Below are positions 44,406 through 53,031 of a stretch of DNA of 64,000 nt, piece after piece; the stretch's first letter is position 1; each line of letters opens with the position of its first letter. The stretch is from the NCBI RefSeq assembly GCF_014385195.1, contig NZ_JACRTG010000003.1:59553-123552 (forward strand). The letters run 5' to 3'. Source of the stretch: Paratissierella segnis. Its GTDB lineage: Bacteria > Bacillota > Clostridia > Tissierellales > Tissierellaceae. The position numbers were made by a program, and so were the translations under genes. A model generated the notes under the pieces. That model saw only the letters and a list, made by a program, of their open reading frames with translations. It made no database searches and had not been told where the DNA came from.

Positions 44406-44927
44406 GTGGAAGATAAGTTAAAGTTATTAAAAGAAGGAAACCAACAAGCCTTTGAGGAATTTGTAATTGAATATAGAAAGGAAGCCGTAAATTTTGCAGC
44501 AAATATATTAAAAGATTACCATATTGCTGAAGATATAGTACAGGATAGCTTCGCTTTTATCTATGTATATAGGGAAAGAATTAGAGAGTATAGCACTTTA
44601 AAATCCTATTTATTCTCCATTATACATAATAGAGCAATCGACTATATTAGAAAAAATAATAGAAATATAACTATAGATTTAGATGCTATTTCCACTTTTT
44701 CTCCGGAAGAACAGATATTGGATAAGGAGCGAAGAAAGAGCTTTATAAAAAGTTTTAACAGTTTAAATGAGAAGTATAAAGTAGTACTTTATCTATATGG
44801 TTTTCAAGAACTGTCTTATAAGGAAATATCGGAAGTAGTGGGAATAAGTTTAGCTCAAGTTAAAATAAATATTTTTCGCGGAAGAAAAAAATTAAAAACC
44901 TTATATAACGAAGAAATTGATCAGTAG
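44406..44927 (+). CDS. ECF sigma-70 family factor
   Basis: The 173-residue protein has region 2 (FVIEYRKEAVNFAANILKD, then AEDIVQDSFAFIY and LKSYLFSIIHNRAIDYIRKN) and region 4 (LNEKYKVVLYLYGFQELSYK with EISEVVGISLAQVKINIFRG), both complete. The start is GTG 44406, with GGAGGTG upstream. Embedded between ABC genes and followed by a small membrane protein, it probably controls its own operon through the promoter at 40546 in response to envelope or peptide stress. Confidence 0.95.
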   Translation: MEDKLKLLKEGNQQAFEEFVIEYRKEAVNFAANILKDYHIAEDIVQDSFAFIYVYRERIREYSTLKSYLFSIIHNRAIDYIRKNNRNITIDLDAISTFSPEEQILDKERRKSFIKSFNSLNEKYKVVLYLYGFQELSYKEISEVVGISLAQVKINIFRGRKKLKTLYNEEIDQ

Positions 44928-44939
44928 GAGGTGAAATAA

Positions 44940-45245
44940 ATGGAGGGTAGAGAAGATAATCGCAAATATTTAGATGAAGTTTGGAAGCGAGTTAATGTTT
45001 TAGAATATGATAAAGTTCAAATTGAAAAGATTAAAGAAAATAAAAGAAAATTAAAGAAAATTCAGCTGCGTTGGATATTATTAATATTTGGAGCGCCGAT
45101 TATTTTATCATTGATATTATTTTTAAGGACTGGTGTAGGAATAGTACAATTGACCGCAGTAACTCTCGTTTTTTTGATTGCGTCGCAGATATATGAATAT
45201 TTTTTATTCAGAGAGGTAAAGAGGAGGATTTACTATGAATATTGA
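44940..45245 (+). CDS. Small two-helix membrane protein, candidate anti-sigma factor
   Basis: The 101-residue protein has a charged N-terminal half (DEVWKRVNVLEYDKVQIEK, KENKRKLKK), then two membrane helices (about 43-62 and 66-88) and a basic tail. It lacks the HxxxCxxC motif of zinc anti-sigma factors. The position 12 bp downstream of sigma and the topology (long cytoplasmic arm, short membrane part) fit an anti-sigma factor. This is inference; the gene might instead be an accessory part of the transporter. It overlaps the next ATPase gene by 11 bp. Confidence 0.6.
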   Translation: MEGREDNRKYLDEVWKRVNVLEYDKVQIEKIKENKRKLKKIQLRWILLIFGAPIILSLILFLRTGVGIVQLTAVTLVFLIASQIYEYFLFREVKRRIYYEY

Positions 45246-45942
45246 GGTAAAAGGACTTGTGAAGGATTATGGAGGTAAAAGGGTTTTAGATGATATAAAT
45301 ATCAACATCTATAAAGGCGTTCATGGGATTTTAGGACCAAATGGAGCCGGAAAGACCACATTGCTGAGAATACTATCTACCTTGATACCTAAGACTTCAG
45401 GAGAAGTTTATTTTGATGGAATAAACGGTGAAAACAAAAAAGAAATAAGAAAGATAATAGGATATCTTCCTCAAGAATTTTCTTTTTATCCTAATTTTAC
45501 AGTATATGAAATTTTAGATTATTTTGCTGCACTTTCCAATAAGAAACTTTCTAAAGCTGAAATATTATCTAAATTGGAAGAAGTACATCTGCAAGAACTA
45601 TCTAAGGTAAAGACTAAGGCGCTTTCAGGGGGGATGAAGAGAAGGCTTGGGGTAGCAGTAGCTATGGTAGGAGAACCGGAAGTATTGATATTAGATGAGC
45701 CAACAGCAGGACTTGATCCGGAAGAGGGGATTCAAATAAGAAACATGTTCTCTGAAATAGGAAAGGATAGGACGGTATTGTTGTCAACTCATACTGCACA
45801 AGATATAAGATTAAGCTGTAATAATTTAGTAGTTCTAAACAAAGGTAAGGTCGTTTATGATGGTGCAGTTGGGAACATGATTACAGAAGTGAATTCTCTA
45901 ACATTAGAGGATGCCTATATGAAGCTTATAGAGGAGGTGTAG
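45235..45942 (+). CDS. Second ABC-2 ATPase in the sigma operon
   Basis: The 235-residue ATPase has GPNGAGKT (34-41), the signature LSGGMKRR and VLILDEPTAGLDP, with STHTAQDI as the switch region. The start lies 11 bp inside the preceding gene, with GAGGAGG upstream. It pairs with the permease at 45949, six bases downstream. Its similarity to the ATPase at 40594 suggests an old duplication. Confidence 0.93.
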   Translation: MNIEVKGLVKDYGGKRVLDDININIYKGVHGILGPNGAGKTTLLRILSTLIPKTSGEVYFDGINGENKKEIRKIIGYLPQEFSFYPNFTVYEILDYFAALSNKKLSKAEILSKLEEVHLQELSKVKTKALSGGMKRRLGVAVAMVGEPEVLILDEPTAGLDPEEGIQIRNMFSEIGKDRTVLLSTHTAQDIRLSCNNLVVLNKGKVVYDGAVGNMITEVNSLTLEDAYMKLIEEV

Positions 45943-45948
45943 ACATAT

Positions 45949-47103
45949 ATGTTTAGAAAGGTTTTTTTAAAGGAACTTAAACATCAATTTACGAGCATTA
46001 CTATTGTAATTTTATTAGTGTCTACTTTTTTGTTTTACTATACCCAATTTGTCGGAGATTTAAAAAGAAATTGGATAAAACCTATACCTCAAAGGACAGA
46101 TATGCAAGTCCTATGGGGGGAAAAAGATGATATGTTAATTCTTAATGATGAAGAAATTACAAGAAGTGTATATGAAAATATGAAAGCGGATTATGAGCAT
46201 GGTGATACTCTGAAGATTAAAGGAATCAACAGAGTATATGAAAAGATAAATGATAGTGAGAAGAGTGTCTTAAAAGATGTTGTGAAAGAATTCGAAGATA
46301 AGTTTTTTGATATGACTGATGAGGAATTTGATAATATTATGGGAAAAGCAGACAGAGCTTTAGGAGGAAACACAGCCTATAATGAAAAATATTATCTTTT
46401 ATGTTTTGCTGCGAGAGAGCCCTACGAAGTAGAGAAAAAGGAATATGAAACTATTCTTAAAGAAGATAAAATTACCAATGCTTATGCCAGACTTTTTGCT
46501 GATTATATCGGGATAGCAATAGGGTTTTTCATGGTATTTGTTACTGGATTTACATTTGTTAAGGATAAAGGATATGGTTCAGATGAACTTATATATACCA
46601 GAAAAATTTCTTCTTTTAAATATGTGGGGGGAAAGTACTTAGCTGATATACTTACAGCTTTTATTATAGTAGCGATAATGGCAGCTCATGCTACTTGGTT
46701 ATTCCATGGTTTTTCAAATATAACAGGGGACCCGATTTCGTATACAGCTTTTTTTAAATATGCTATTTTATGGATTTTGCCCACTATTATGTTTGTTGCA
46801 TCTTTGAGTTATGTTCTTCAAATTATCTTTGATAACGGAATTGTCCCTATTATCATACAATTTTTATATTGGCTGTATAGTTCAGATATACACCATAACC
46901 AGATTTCAAAATATATAATTAGATTCAATAATATAGTTCCATATTCAGAATTTCAATTTGCAGAGCATGCCATATTTACTAATAGAATTTTTTATACGGT
47001 ATTATCTATAGTATTACTTTTTGCGGCGATGAAGCTGTGGGATATAAAGAGGAGTTCATTAGATGAGGGATTTAAAATTAGGGGAAGGGTTATTTTTAAA
47101 TAA
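45949..47103 (+). CDS. ABC-2-like permease with an N-terminal outside domain
   Basis: The 384-residue protein has a first helix at about 14-32. An outside domain of about 150 residues, rich in acidic and lysine residues (DEEFDNIMGKADRALGGN), follows. The remaining four to six helices lie between about 180 and 375. This single-helix-plus-ectodomain layout is common in peptide-handling ABC-2 permeases. It starts six bases after the ATPase. Confidence 0.85.
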   Translation: MFRKVFLKELKHQFTSITIVILLVSTFLFYYTQFVGDLKRNWIKPIPQRTDMQVLWGEKDDMLILNDEEITRSVYENMKADYEHGDTLKIKGINRVYEKINDSEKSVLKDVVKEFEDKFFDMTDEEFDNIMGKADRALGGNTAYNEKYYLLCFAAREPYEVEKKEYETILKEDKITNAYARLFADYIGIAIGFFMVFVTGFTFVKDKGYGSDELIYTRKISSFKYVGGKYLADILTAFIIVAIMAAHATWLFHGFSNITGDPISYTAFFKYAILWILPTIMFVASLSYVLQIIFDNGIVPIIIQFLYWLYSSDIHHNQISKYIIRFNNIVPYSEFQFAEHAIFTNRIFYTVLSIVLLFAAMKLWDIKRSSLDEGFKIRGRVIFK

Positions 47104-47216
47104 TGTAAATTAAAGAAATCAATAGGGAAAATAAATTGTAATGCTTGAGGTTGTCTTGAGTATAATATTAAGGTAAAAATAAACTAAGCAGATATGACAG
47201 ATATGGAGGTTTAGGT

Positions 47217-47255
47217 ATGGTAATTAGTTATATGATTTGTATAATTATATTGTAA
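47217..47255 (+). CDS. Possible 12-residue hydrophobic leader peptide
   Basis: ATG 47217 has a perfect GGAGGT six bases upstream and encodes MVISYMICIIIL, then TAA (47253-47255). A TATAAT at 47161-47166 may start this transcript, which continues into the beta-propeller lipoprotein. The very hydrophobic peptide might regulate the next gene, or be a chance product of a low-GC gap (47104-47296). Confidence 0.35.
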   Translation: MVISYMICIIIL

Positions 47256-47296
47256 GCCTATAGGAAATGCTGAATATAAAGCGAGGAGGTATTTAA

Positions 47297-48367
47297 ATGA
47301 AGTACAACAAAGCGTCATTAATTTTGCTTGTTCTGTGTCTGATTATAACTCTTAGTGCCTGTAAACCAAAGGAGCCTATAACTATTGATGATAGAAGAGA
47401 AATAAAAAAATCTGCTGTAAAGGTGGAGAAAATTGAGAAGATGGATAATATGGAAATATCTGATTGGCTGAACGAGGAAACGGTAGTTGTCTCAAAGGAG
47501 AATGATTCATTAGATAAAATGGAGTTATTAGAGGTATCTGATTATTATCCAAGAAGCTTATATCTTTATAATTTCAATACTAAGGAATACAAGTTATTAA
47601 GGGAGGGAAAAAATATGTTTTTGGGGGGAGCAACTTTTTCTGAAGATAAAAAATACCTCTTGTATTCTGAATATTCATTAGGTGATCCAGCCTATTATGT
47701 AATGAATATGGATACCTTGGATAGCTTTGGAATTAGTGGAGATAATATCGGGGGAGCCATAAGTGCAAGATGGAATGGAAATCAAGTAATTGGGGGGAGC
47801 TATACTGACAGAATATATGAAGTAAATCCTACAGGAGAAATTTCTATCATAGAGGATATAGATGAGGAAGGAATATATGTTGCTGAAAAGATAAAGGGAA
47901 ATATTTATTACAATACTTTATTTGATGAAAAATTAATCATGTACAATCAAGCTACTAAGGAAAAGACAGATTTAAATATTGAATCAGTGTACGATTTAAT
48001 TCCGTCTACTGATGGTGATCGGATGTTGCTATTACAAAACAGCGATAATCTAAGTAATATGGTGCTTTGTGATATAGATGGAAGCAACCAAAAAATAATT
48101 GCAGCAGGGGAAAAGATTTATGCAGTTTCATGGTCTCCGGATCAACGATTGATTGCTTACAATCTTAAGACTACTATAGATAATAAAGATATCAATAATT
48201 TTTATATCTATGATATGCTTAACGATGAATATATTGAACTGGAAGGTAATATTCAAGGTGCAGCTACTACTTCTGCTTGGAGTCCTTTAGGAGATAAGAT
48301 GGTTTATGTAGAAACAAATGGCGAAAAATATGATAGTAGTGTTGTATATTTAAAGTTTTCATTTTAA
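47297..48367 (+). CDS. Lipoprotein with beta-propeller (TolB/WD40-like) repeats
   Basis: The 356-residue protein has the signal LIITLSAC (Cys22). The mature part repeats about every 45 residues a pattern of tryptophan or serine followed by a D-x-K/R (for example VSWSPDQRLIAYN, SAWSPLGDKMVYVE), the PD40 motif of TolB-type propellers. It is therefore a surface-anchored binding protein, perhaps linked to the upstream ABC systems. It lies 193 bp after the permease and ends before a terminator. Confidence 0.82.
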   Translation: MKYNKASLILLVLCLIITLSACKPKEPITIDDRREIKKSAVKVEKIEKMDNMEISDWLNEETVVVSKENDSLDKMELLEVSDYYPRSLYLYNFNTKEYKLLREGKNMFLGGATFSEDKKYLLYSEYSLGDPAYYVMNMDTLDSFGISGDNIGGAISARWNGNQVIGGSYTDRIYEVNPTGEISIIEDIDEEGIYVAEKIKGNIYYNTLFDEKLIMYNQATKEKTDLNIESVYDLIPSTDGDRMLLLQNSDNLSNMVLCDIDGSNQKIIAAGEKIYAVSWSPDQRLIAYNLKTTIDNKDINNFYIYDMLNDEYIELEGNIQGAATTSAWSPLGDKMVYVETNGEKYDSSVVYLKFSF

Positions 48368-48451
48368 TAAATCCTATAATCAAATGTCTTTATGAGATTT
48401 TCCTATGATAGGGGAAAGTTTTCGATGTTGAAAACATAGAGGGGGCAGTAA

Positions 48452-48487
48452 AATCCCGACCATAATTTTGTTATGGCCGGGATTTTT
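48452..48487 (+). terminator. Strong terminator after the propeller lipoprotein
   Basis: AAATCCCGACCATAA pairs with TTATGGCCGGGATTT around TTTTG, followed by TTTTT. The stem has about 13 bp with one bulge-free G-C rich core. It is the near twin of 36986-37026. Confidence 0.95.
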
Positions 48488-48505
48488 TTAAAATAGATGT
48501 AAAAA

Positions 48506-48537
48506 TGAATATCTATACTTTAATTGATAACAATATT
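48506..48537 (+). promoter_or_regulatory. Weak candidate sigma-G promoter of the germinant receptor operon
   Basis: TGAATA (48506-48511) followed 19 bp later by CAATATT (48531-48537) partly resembles the GHATR and CATNHTA boxes of forespore sigma-G promoters, 40 bp before the gerA-type gene. The second box is one mismatch off and the spacing is slightly long, so this is only suggestive. Confidence 0.3.
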
Positions 48538-48576
48538 AATAATTCAATCTTATAAAAAAGATGAGGTGTTTGCACA

Positions 48577-50184
48577 ATGGTTTTTAGATACATTTCAAGA
48601 AAAATAGTTTCAGCACAAAATCGAAATAAAGTCAATCATGATGCTATATTAGAAAATGGAGGGCTTGCTATTTCTAAAAATTTAGAAGAAAATTTAGATT
48701 TTATAAAATCGGCTATAGGTGAAAGTCAAGACTTAAAAATACATGAGTTTGCTTTTGGTGAGCATAATCAATTTTCTGGAGCATTGGTTTATATAGATGG
48801 TTTAGTAAATACCATTCAAATAACCGAAAGTATTTTAAAACCTATTGTTTCAAATAGAAAAAAATATAAATCCTTAGAAGAGTTGACTATAAGTGAAATT
48901 CGCAGGTCTATTCTTTGCTCAGGAAGTGTTACTGAAAGCAATCTATTTTCTCAAATTTTAGATGGTTGTTTATCAGGAAGTACAGTAATGCTATTAGATG
49001 GTTTTTCAAAAGGACTTATTATAAATACGGAAATGTGGGAAAAAAGAGATGTAACAGAACCCCAAACAGAAACTGTGATACGGGGTCCGAGAGAAGGGTT
49101 TACAGAAAATCTTCGGACAAATACCACTCTTTTAAGAAGAAGAATTAAGAGTCCCAAATTGAGAATGGATCATATGACTATAGGTCATAAAACTGCTACA
49201 AATGTATGCATTGCTTATATAGAAGGAGTTGCAAGACCGGAAATTATTGAACTATTAAGAACACGATTGGATAGTATCGATGTGGATGCCGTATTAGATT
49301 CTGGATATATTGAGGAATATATTGAAGAATCTCCATTTTCTATTTTCTCTACAGTAGGATATAGTGAGAAACCGGATGTGATTGCCTCAAAGATTTTGGA
49401 AGGGCGTATCGCAATTATTTCAGATGGAAGTCCATTTGTATTAACAGTCCCTATGCTATTTATTGAAAGCTTTCAAACTGCTGAAGATTATTATGTCAGA
49501 GCATTTTATGCAAGTATTACAAGATTGATGAGAATTTTTTGTTTTTTTATTGCAGTATTTGTAGTTCCAATATTTATTGCATTGTCAACCTATCACCAAG
49601 AGCTAATTCCAACGACGCTGTTGTTCACAGTGGCAACTGCCAGAGAAGGAACCCCTTTTCCTGCTTTGTTTGAAGCCTTGGTTCTGGTGATTTCATTTGA
49701 AATTTTAAGGGAAGCCGGACTAAGATTACCTCGTGCTGTAGGTCAAGCAATGAGTATTGTAGGAGCTTTGATTGTTGGCGATGCAGCTGTTTCTGCCGGA
49801 TTAGTCGGTGCGCCTATGGTGATTGTAGTTGCTATTACTGCCGTTGCAGGCTTTATAATTCCAAGTCAAACTGATTCCATATCTATGCTGCGGATAATAA
49901 TGATGATCTTGGCAGCTTTTCTTGGAGGATTTGGAATTGCAATCGGATTTTTGGGAATGCTGGTCCAGCTCGCAACTATGACATCTTTTGGCGTCCCTTA
50001 TTTTGGAGCAGTGATGTTTTCCAGAGATCAGCAGGATAGTTTTATTAGAATGCCATTATGGATTATGGAGAAACGTCCAAAAAATATAGTTTATAAAGAT
50101 AAACAAAGAAAGGAAGTTATCATTCCTCCGGTTAAATCGGACGAAAATGTAAAGCAAAAAGGACAGGATAATTTTGATGAATAA
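48577..50184 (+). CDS. Spore germination protein, GerA-type A subunit
   Basis: The 535-residue protein has an N-terminal soluble domain of about 240 residues with the GerA pattern DGLVNTIQITESILKP and VIRGPREGFTENLRTN, where GPREGFTE and TNTTLLRRRIK are strongly conserved. Five or six helices follow, with HQELIPTTLLFTVATAREGTP and the C-terminal IMEKRPKN. It forms the core of a germinant receptor in the spore inner membrane. The C subunit gene overlaps by 11 bp. Confidence 0.96.
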   Translation: MVFRYISRKIVSAQNRNKVNHDAILENGGLAISKNLEENLDFIKSAIGESQDLKIHEFAFGEHNQFSGALVYIDGLVNTIQITESILKPIVSNRKKYKSLEELTISEIRRSILCSGSVTESNLFSQILDGCLSGSTVMLLDGFSKGLIINTEMWEKRDVTEPQTETVIRGPREGFTENLRTNTTLLRRRIKSPKLRMDHMTIGHKTATNVCIAYIEGVARPEIIELLRTRLDSIDVDAVLDSGYIEEYIEESPFSIFSTVGYSEKPDVIASKILEGRIAIISDGSPFVLTVPMLFIESFQTAEDYYVRAFYASITRLMRIFCFFIAVFVVPIFIALSTYHQELIPTTLLFTVATAREGTPFPALFEALVLVISFEILREAGLRLPRAVGQAMSIVGALIVGDAAVSAGLVGAPMVIVVAITAVAGFIIPSQTDSISMLRIIMMILAAFLGGFGIAIGFLGMLVQLATMTSFGVPYFGAVMFSRDQQDSFIRMPLWIMEKRPKNIVYKDKQRKEVIIPPVKSDENVKQKGQDNFDE

Positions 50185-51355
50185 GTATAATCGCAGGATA
50201 TATCTAATTATAATCTTAATAATAAATTTTATTTTAACCGGATGCTGGGATAATAATGAATTGGATACAATTTCAATAGTTACAGGTTTGGGAATAGATG
50301 CTGCTGAAAATGATGATGAAATTGATTTGACACTCCAAGTAAGTAAAATTAAAGGGACCACTGGATATGAAAAGGGCGCTGTAGGTCAGGGAAGTTCATT
50401 TTTTGTTATGGAGGCCACGGATAGCGGAATATTGTCTGGTATTGATAAACTAGAAAAACAAATTCCTCGCAGTATATTTTTGCATCATAACCAAGTGATA
50501 ATTTTCGGAAAAGAACAAGCCAAAAAAGGCATCAAAAAATATATGGATGTTTTTATAAGAGAACATCAGATGCGTATGGAAACATGGGTTTTAATTTCAG
50601 ATAGTACAGCTAAAGATATATTAACTGCTACTATGGAACAGGAAGAAAATTCTGCAATAGGATTATCAAAAATGATATATTCAGAGTCTCGCGACTATGA
50701 AGTCCTTTCAACTAAACTTATAGACTTAACTTCCAAAATGATGGAAAAAACTACATCACCTGTTATCCCCATAGTCACTGTGAATAGTGAAAATGGAAAT
50801 TCGGAGGCCGAAATATCAGGGCTAGCTATTTTAAAAGAAGATAAATATATAGGAGAGTTAGATTTGGAAAGAGTAAGGGGGTATTCTTGGATTATGGGAA
50901 ATTGCAGAGAAATTCCTTTTAATATAAAGACAGAGCATGGCTATGCAGATACAAGTATATCAAATATAAAATTAAAAAATAAACCTAAATTCGGTGCTGA
51001 CGGGCCATTTATCTCAATTGATTTTAAAGGAGATGTAAGCATAAGAGAAATACAGGGATTTGAAGACATGAAGACTAACGAGATATTTGCGATATTGCAA
51101 AGATCCTGTGTAGAACAGTTAAAAAAAGAAATACTGGATTGCTTTAATTATAGTAAGAATTTGAATGCAGATATTTATGGTTTTGGGACAGAATTTTATC
51201 GTAAATATCCCAAAAATTTTGAAAAATTAAGAGAATATTGGGATGAAATATATCCCGAATTAGATATGGAAATAGATATAAATCTAGAGATAACAGATAC
51301 CGGTAAGGTATTAAATTCTCTTTATATGGAGGAGAAAACAGATGAAAATAGATAA
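50174..51355 (+). CDS. Ger(x)C family germination lipoprotein (C subunit)
   Basis: The 393-residue lipoprotein has the lipobox ILTGC (Cys23) directly followed by WDNNELDT, the GerC signature. Later blocks IPRSIFLHHNQVIIFGKEQA and GLAILKEDKYIGELDLERVR are also typical. It anchors on the outer side of the inner spore membrane and is needed for receptor function. It overlaps its neighbours at both ends (11 bp and 14 bp), so the operon is tightly coupled. Confidence 0.96.
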   Translation: MMNKYNRRIYLIIILIINFILTGCWDNNELDTISIVTGLGIDAAENDDEIDLTLQVSKIKGTTGYEKGAVGQGSSFFVMEATDSGILSGIDKLEKQIPRSIFLHHNQVIIFGKEQAKKGIKKYMDVFIREHQMRMETWVLISDSTAKDILTATMEQEENSAIGLSKMIYSESRDYEVLSTKLIDLTSKMMEKTTSPVIPIVTVNSENGNSEAEISGLAILKEDKYIGELDLERVRGYSWIMGNCREIPFNIKTEHGYADTSISNIKLKNKPKFGADGPFISIDFKGDVSIREIQGFEDMKTNEIFAILQRSCVEQLKKEILDCFNYSKNLNADIYGFGTEFYRKYPKNFEKLREYWDEIYPELDMEIDINLEITDTGKVLNSLYMEEKTDENR

Positions 51356-52445
51356 TGGCAAAATATCTGCATCTCAATTCATGTTTGCTGTAGCTTGTTT
51401 TATTCAAGCATCAACTTTACTGACAGCATTTTTTATATCAGTAACTAAACAAGATTCATGGATAGTTAGTATCTTTGGATTTCTTATAGGGATGATATTT
51501 TTATGGATATATACAGCCCTTATGAAAAACTTTCCGAATAAAAATTTAGTGGAAATTAACGATTTGGTGTTTGGACCAGTCATAGGAAAGATATTTTCAT
51601 TTATATATATATATTTCTTTTTAACTTTATCTGCTTTAAATTTAAAGGATATGGGAGATTTCGTGGGAATTGCTATAATGCCGGATACTCCTACAATAGT
51701 GATACTTGTCTCTTTTATGTGTATATGCGCATGGGCTGTTAGAGGTGGAATAGAAATCGTAACTAGGTACAGCCTGTTTTTTACATTTACTACCTCATTC
51801 ATTATTATAGTTACATTTTTTCTTGCTTTTAATGATATTGATTTTAATAATTTTTTACCTATATTTAATCAACCATTTATGAAATATCTACAAGGAACAC
51901 ATATAATTTCTACTATTCCTTTTGGAGAAATTGTTGTATTTTTAATGGTTACTCCTAATATTGAAATACCTAAAAACAAGATAGGAAAATATTTCACATT
52001 AGGATTTGCAATTGGTGGAATAAGCCTTATCCTTATCATTTTAAGAGACATAGCGGTTCTTGGCAATGTAATTACACTGTTTACTTTTCCATCTTTCGAA
52101 ACTCTTAGAATGATAAGATTATCTAGCACTTTAGGAAGAATGGAAGTATTATTTGCAGTAATTCTAATCACTTTAATGTTTTTTAAAATTAGTTTCTTGT
52201 ATTATGTATCAGTTTTGGTCATCAGCCAAATATTTAAACTTAACTCTCACAAAAATATTGTTATAGGAGTTGGGATAATTATAATTATTTATTCTACCAA
52301 TTTATACTATTCAATGATACAACACATGGAGCATGGAAGTAATATAACTCCATTCCAATGGCTTATATATGAATTTTTACTTCCGCTTATTACATTAACA
52401 GTCGCTAAGATAAGGAAAATATCATCTAGTGAGGAGGGTAATTAA
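51342..52445 (+). CDS. Spore germination protein, GerB-type permease subunit
   Basis: The 367-residue protein has ten helices with the N-terminal KISASQFMFAVACFIQASTL and SWIVSIFGFLIGM of APC-fold GerB proteins, and the later TIPFGEIVVFLMVTPNI. The B subunit is thought to bind the germinant, usually an amino acid. The ABC order here is A, C, B, as in gerK-type operons. GGAGGAG precedes the ATG. Confidence 0.95.
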   Translation: MKIDNGKISASQFMFAVACFIQASTLLTAFFISVTKQDSWIVSIFGFLIGMIFLWIYTALMKNFPNKNLVEINDLVFGPVIGKIFSFIYIYFFLTLSALNLKDMGDFVGIAIMPDTPTIVILVSFMCICAWAVRGGIEIVTRYSLFFTFTTSFIIIVTFFLAFNDIDFNNFLPIFNQPFMKYLQGTHIISTIPFGEIVVFLMVTPNIEIPKNKIGKYFTLGFAIGGISLILIILRDIAVLGNVITLFTFPSFETLRMIRLSSTLGRMEVLFAVILITLMFFKISFLYYVSVLVISQIFKLNSHKNIVIGVGIIIIIYSTNLYYSMIQHMEHGSNITPFQWLIYEFLLPLITLTVAKIRKISSSEEGN

Positions 52446-52667
52446 ATGCTATATGTAATTATAATTTTTCTAATTATTTCATTTATAGATTTGCCCAATT
52501 TGATAAAGAAAGATAGCAAAAAAGAATTGATAGTAGTTTGTTCTATTTTGTGTTTTGGATTTATTTTATCGAGTCTATATGCATTGGGAATTGACCTGCC
52601 CAGTCCTTTAGTTGGTATAGAAAATTTTCTAAAAAATATACTAAAGCTGGGATATAAAGACCAATAG
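52446..52667 (+). CDS. Small two-helix protein, candidate germinant receptor D subunit
   Basis: The 73-residue protein has two helices (about 2-20 and 25-46) and a polar tail (PSPLVGIENFLKNILK). It begins one base after the stop codon of the B subunit with GAGGAGGG upstream. Short two-helix proteins in this position (GerD-type, for example GerKD) modulate receptor activity in Bacillus. The sequence itself has no strong motif, so the call rests on size, topology and position. Confidence 0.7.
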   Translation: MLYVIIIFLIISFIDLPNLIKKDSKKELIVVCSILCFGFILSSLYALGIDLPSPLVGIENFLKNILKLGYKDQ

Positions 52668-53031
52668 AGATTCAGTAGCACCATTTAAATCATTTCGAAC
52701 TAAGATTAGAAAATGGAAAAAACAAAAATCAATATTAAAAGATTACGATGCACAATTATATGAACAGTATTAAGGCGTCAAGATATGATAGAAACATAAT
52801 ACGGTGTACCGGAGATTTGTATAATCTATATGTAGGAATATATCAGTAATAATAATGTAAATATAATATTCAATGTGGAGGAACTTGAATTTGAAAAATA
52901 ATTATATGGTGGAGGTAATAAGACTTCTAAATTTGTGATATAATACTTATATTAAAATTTTTTTATGCTTTTAAGAGATATATCCTTGAGATATGTCTTT
53001 TGAAATATTTTATCTAAGGAGGAAGTTATAT
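52668..53031 (+). other. Non-coding gap with promoter of the purine permease gene
   Basis: The left part (52668-52775) has an open stretch without a start (KSFRTKIRKWKKQKSILKDY) that may be a remnant of a gene; I do not recognise it. A TGATATAAT extended -10 lies at 52936-52944, about 90 bp upstream of the permease start. A run of T residues (52959-52966) and an imperfect inverted repeat (about 52974-52998) follow. No purine-riboswitch core was found. Confidence 0.5.

Noticed and set aside
52668..53031. Purine riboswitch before the NCS2 permease
   Set aside because: The conserved aptamer core words are absent; only a promoter and imperfect inverted repeat are seen.
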